Part shown: piece by piece, positions 39,726 to 41,358 of the stretch
How positions within the stretch are numbered: the first letter of the stretch is position 1
How the letters are laid out: each line of letters opens with the position of its first letter
Source: Alphaproteobacteria bacterium
Lineage (GTDB): Bacteria > Pseudomonadota > Alphaproteobacteria > ATCC43930 > CGMCC-115725
DNA length: 41,358 bases
NCBI GenBank assembly: GCA_019237135.1
Contig: JAFAHQ010000380.1
Location: 1 to 41,358, forward strand
Direction: 5' to 3'
Program-made: the position numbers and the translations under genes
The notes under the pieces: generated by a model
The model's input: only the letters and a program-made list of their open reading frames with translations
Told to the model about the DNA's origin: nothing
Databases searched by the model: none

Positions 39726-40406
39726 ATGGACGGTCGCTGGTTTCATCAGGCCCTGGAGCGGGTCAACGCGACGCAGGCGGATCTCGCGCGCCATCTTCGG
39801 CTAGCACCCTCGGCGGTCTCCCGGATGATGAAAGGCGAGCGCCAGATGAAACAGTTGGAGACGGTGCAAATCGCCGAGTTTCTCGGCGTGCCGCCGGAGG
39901 AGGTGCTCCGTCATGCCGTCGAGGTCACGGTCCCACCCCCGGGCGGTGAGATGCCGCGTGGACGCGGTCGCCCGCCCTCGACGGCGTCTTCGACCACCGC
40001 ACCTTCGGGGCTGGCGCGCGGCCCCGATCAGATCCCGATTCGCAGTGCCGCACGCGGCGGTGGCGATCAGGAGATGTTTCTCGAAGACGGACCGATCGGC
40101 TACACGCCGCGCCCTGCGAATTTGGGCGGCGTGCGCTCGGCCTATGCGATCTACATGGTCGGCGACAGCATGGAACCGCGTTACGAGCCGGGTTGGCTCT
40201 TGCACGTCAACCCGTTCAAGCCGCCGACACGTGGCCGCGATGTCGTCGTCTACAAAGCGGACAACGCGGTGCTGATCAAGCAATTCGTCGGCTGGGAGGG
40301 CGATACCTTGGTGTTGCGCCAGCTCAACCCGTCCGACACATTGCGGATCCCGCGTACCGAGGTGCGCGAATGCCACCTCGTCGTCGGCGCCGATCAGGAA
40401 GGCTAA
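39726..40406 (+). CDS. S24-family phage repressor (CI/LexA-like)
   Basis: 226 aa from ATG 39726 with GAGG ~8 bases upstream. An N-terminal HTH_XRE-like domain spans ~5-60 (ATQADLARHLRLAPSAVSRMM, LETVQIAEFLGVPPEEVL). A Pro/Arg-rich linker (70-108) follows, then the S24 peptidase-like domain with Ser148 in MVGDSMEPRYEPG and the general-base Lys185 in NAVLIKQFVGWEG. Role: represses the leftward early promoter and probably itself. No Ala-Gly or Cys-Gly dipeptide is found in the linker; at the expected place the sequence reads AARGGG. It is the only rightward gene in the cluster and separates it from host DNA. Confidence 0.87.
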   Translation: MDGRWFHQALERVNATQADLARHLRLAPSAVSRMMKGERQMKQLETVQIAEFLGVPPEEVLRHAVEVTVPPPGGEMPRGRGRPPSTASSTTAPSGLARGPDQIPIRSAARGGGDQEMFLEDGPIGYTPRPANLGGVRSAYAIYMVGDSMEPRYEPGWLLHVNPFKPPTRGRDVVVYKADNAVLIKQFVGWEGDTLVLRQLNPSDTLRIPRTEVRECHLVVGADQEG

Positions 40407-40602
40407 AGCAGCAGCGCGCTCGTCTATCTCGCCGTTGTGAACGTTTCTCGCCCGAACCGCTTCTCGCTGGGTTGACCAGCTAGGCGGAACGCAATCCTCT
40501 CCCGAGACATTGTGATTTTGATGTGAACAGCACCTTGCCCGCCTGGTGCATCTGCCGCCCCGCCGCGTTTGCGGTGCATATGGCAACTGGCGAGGCCCAG
40601 CG
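40407..40602. other. Intergenic region at the right cluster boundary
   Basis: 196 bases with no credible gene. I looked for a tRNA, an integrase remnant, a terminator and a direct repeat shared with the left boundary, and saw none that stands out. GAGG lies 8 bases ahead of the MscS start at its right end. Confidence 0.5.
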
Positions 40603-41358
40603 ATGCTGGAGGACAAGGCCCAACACGCAATTGCCGATGTGAGCGCACTGCTGCCGCTGATCGTCAGCAATGCGCTGAACTCACTCGCGGCGATTCTGAT
40701 ACTGCTGATCGGCTTGTGGCTATCGGGCAGGGCCAACCTGCTCGTGGTGCGGATGCTGAGGCGGACCCCGCATATCGATCCGATGCTGCAAAGCTTTTTT
40801 GGCAGCCTCGCCCGCTACCTGGTCCTGACCGTGACGGTGCTCGCGGTGCTGTCGGAGTTTGGCATCCAAACGACAAGCCTTGTCGCGATCCTCGGTGCAG
40901 CCAGCCTCGCGGTGGGTCTGGCGCTGCAGGGCACGCTCTCTAATCTGGCCGCGGGTGTGATGCTGTTGATTTTCCGACCCTTTCGGATCGGTCACAAGGT
41001 GCAGATCGGCGGCAGCAGCATCGGCACCGTCAAAGAGCTGTCGCTATTCTGGACAGAGCTGGTCACCGAGGACAAAGTGCAGGTGATCGTGCCGAACAGT
41101 GGCGTCTGGGGCCAGCCGCTACGCAATTTCAGCATTTATCCGGCACCGCCGCATGCCGGCGAGATACGTTTCCAGATTCCAGCCGACACTGATCTCGATC
41201 CGGCGATCGAGCAGGTGCGCGCTCTTGTCGAGGCCGATCCGCGTGTGCTCGCGGACCCTGCGCCGAGCGTGCTGCTCGACCGCAGCACCGCCAACGCGCT
41301 CGAGATCGTTGTTGGCTTCTCGACCGTCGAGGACGCGGCGGCGCTCGTCAAAAGCGAT
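40603..41358 (+). CDS. MscS-family mechanosensitive channel (3' truncated by window)
   Basis: 252 codons are visible, open to the window edge. ATG 40603 has GAGG 7-8 bases upstream. N-terminal membrane segments: about 11-40 (LLPLIVSNALNSLAAILILLIGLWL) and 63-83 (LARYLVLTVTVLAVLSEFG); the pore helix is Gly/Ala-rich (VAILGAASLAVGLALQGTLSNLAAGVMLLIFRP, residues ~95-125), the MscS hallmark. It is followed by the beta domain FRIGHKVQIGGSSIGTVKEL...VIVPNSGVWGQPLRNFS and the start of the cytoplasmic alpha/beta domain. Role: releases solutes on hypo-osmotic shock at the inner membrane. It is host DNA and defines the right flank of the phage-like cluster. Confidence 0.93.
   Translation, partial: MLEDKAQHAIADVSALLPLIVSNALNSLAAILILLIGLWLSGRANLLVVRMLRRTPHIDPMLQSFFGSLARYLVLTVTVLAVLSEFGIQTTSLVAILGAASLAVGLALQGTLSNLAAGVMLLIFRPFRIGHKVQIGGSSIGTVKELSLFWTELVTEDKVQVIVPNSGVWGQPLRNFSIYPAPPHAGEIRFQIPADTDLDPAIEQVRALVEADPRVLADPAPSVLLDRSTANALEIVVGFSTVEDAAALVKSD

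Larger units (their letters stand above)
11950..40410. mobile_element. Phage-like (GTA-like or integrase-less prophage) gene cluster
   Basis: A contiguous head-to-tail morphogenesis cluster of about 28 kb, nearly all on the minus strand, with an S24 repressor on the opposite strand at its right end and host genes on both sides (alaC/rpmJ/glc on the left, MscS on the right). Terminase, portal, protease, capsid, connector, tail tube, tail chaperones, tape measure, DUF2460, DUF2163, NlpC/P60 and tail tip are all present. The last five keep the RcGTA g11-g15 order. No integrase, excisionase, replication, recombination or endolysin gene is seen. Exact ends are not defined by repeats; the coordinates given are the outermost phage-like genes. 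Confidence 0.85.

Noticed and set aside
11924-40602. Attachment-site direct repeats at the two cluster ends
   Set aside because: I compared the two boundary regions by eye and found only short, chance-level matches; no tRNA or integrase supports an att pair.

Overview
The window is about 41 kb of GC-rich alphaproteobacterial chromosome, most likely from the order Hyphomicrobiales (Rhizobiales). The evidence is a fused indolepyruvate oxidoreductase, a glycerate 2-kinase next to pyruvate kinase, an alphaproteobacterial-type L36, and interspersed palindromic repeats of the kind common in Bradyrhizobium-like genomes. The taxon is an inference from gene content, not a match. No rRNA, tRNA or CRISPR array was recognised.

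Left host region (1-11,940). In order: the 3' part of a fused indolepyruvate:ferredoxin oxidoreductase with a terminator over its stop; a convergent HtrA/DegP periplasmic protease; a MOFRL-type glycerate 2-kinase followed after one base by pyruvate kinase (glycerate to pyruvate); a GT2 glycosyltransferase coupled to a TVP38/TMEM64 membrane protein; then on the minus strand alaC, a 41-aa ribosomal protein L36 with its own promoter, and glycolate oxidase subunits glcD and glcF with no glcE between them. A small membrane protein (11,741-11,923) ends this block. The glycolate oxidase and glycerate kinase genes together suggest C2/C3 acid (glycolate, glyoxylate, glycerate or tartrate) metabolism.

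Phage-like cluster (about 11,950-40,410). All genes run leftward except an S24-type repressor at the right edge. From right to left: repressor with a divergent promoter/operator; a GcrA-like zinc-binding protein; a DUF6456 protein; a strong sigma70-type promoter; large terminase; an unidentified protein; a signal-peptide-bearing beta-helix protein with four ~110-aa repeats; portal; three structural or adhesin-like proteins including a polyglycine-rich one; a lipoprotein; small proteins; a holin-like membrane protein; a prohead protease fused to a long scaffold-like tail; a terminator; major capsid protein with an inserted domain; head-tail connector and completion genes; tail tube; tail chaperones G/GT joined by a -1 frameshift; tape measure; DUF2460; DUF2163; NlpC/P60; tail tip; and a terminal group of small genes including a lipoprotein/coiled-coil membrane pair that may be spanins. 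The tape measure-DUF2460-DUF2163-NlpC/P60-tail tip order is that of the Rhodobacter capsulatus gene transfer agent (RcGTA g11-g15).

The cluster appears complete at both ends (host genes on both sides), yet I see no integrase, excisionase, replication gene, recombinase, obvious small terminase or endolysin. It is therefore either a domesticated GTA-like particle cluster or a decayed/helper-dependent prophage. Two host-type palindromic repeats lie inside it. The window ends inside an MscS-family mechanosensitive channel gene (40,603 onward), which is host DNA.
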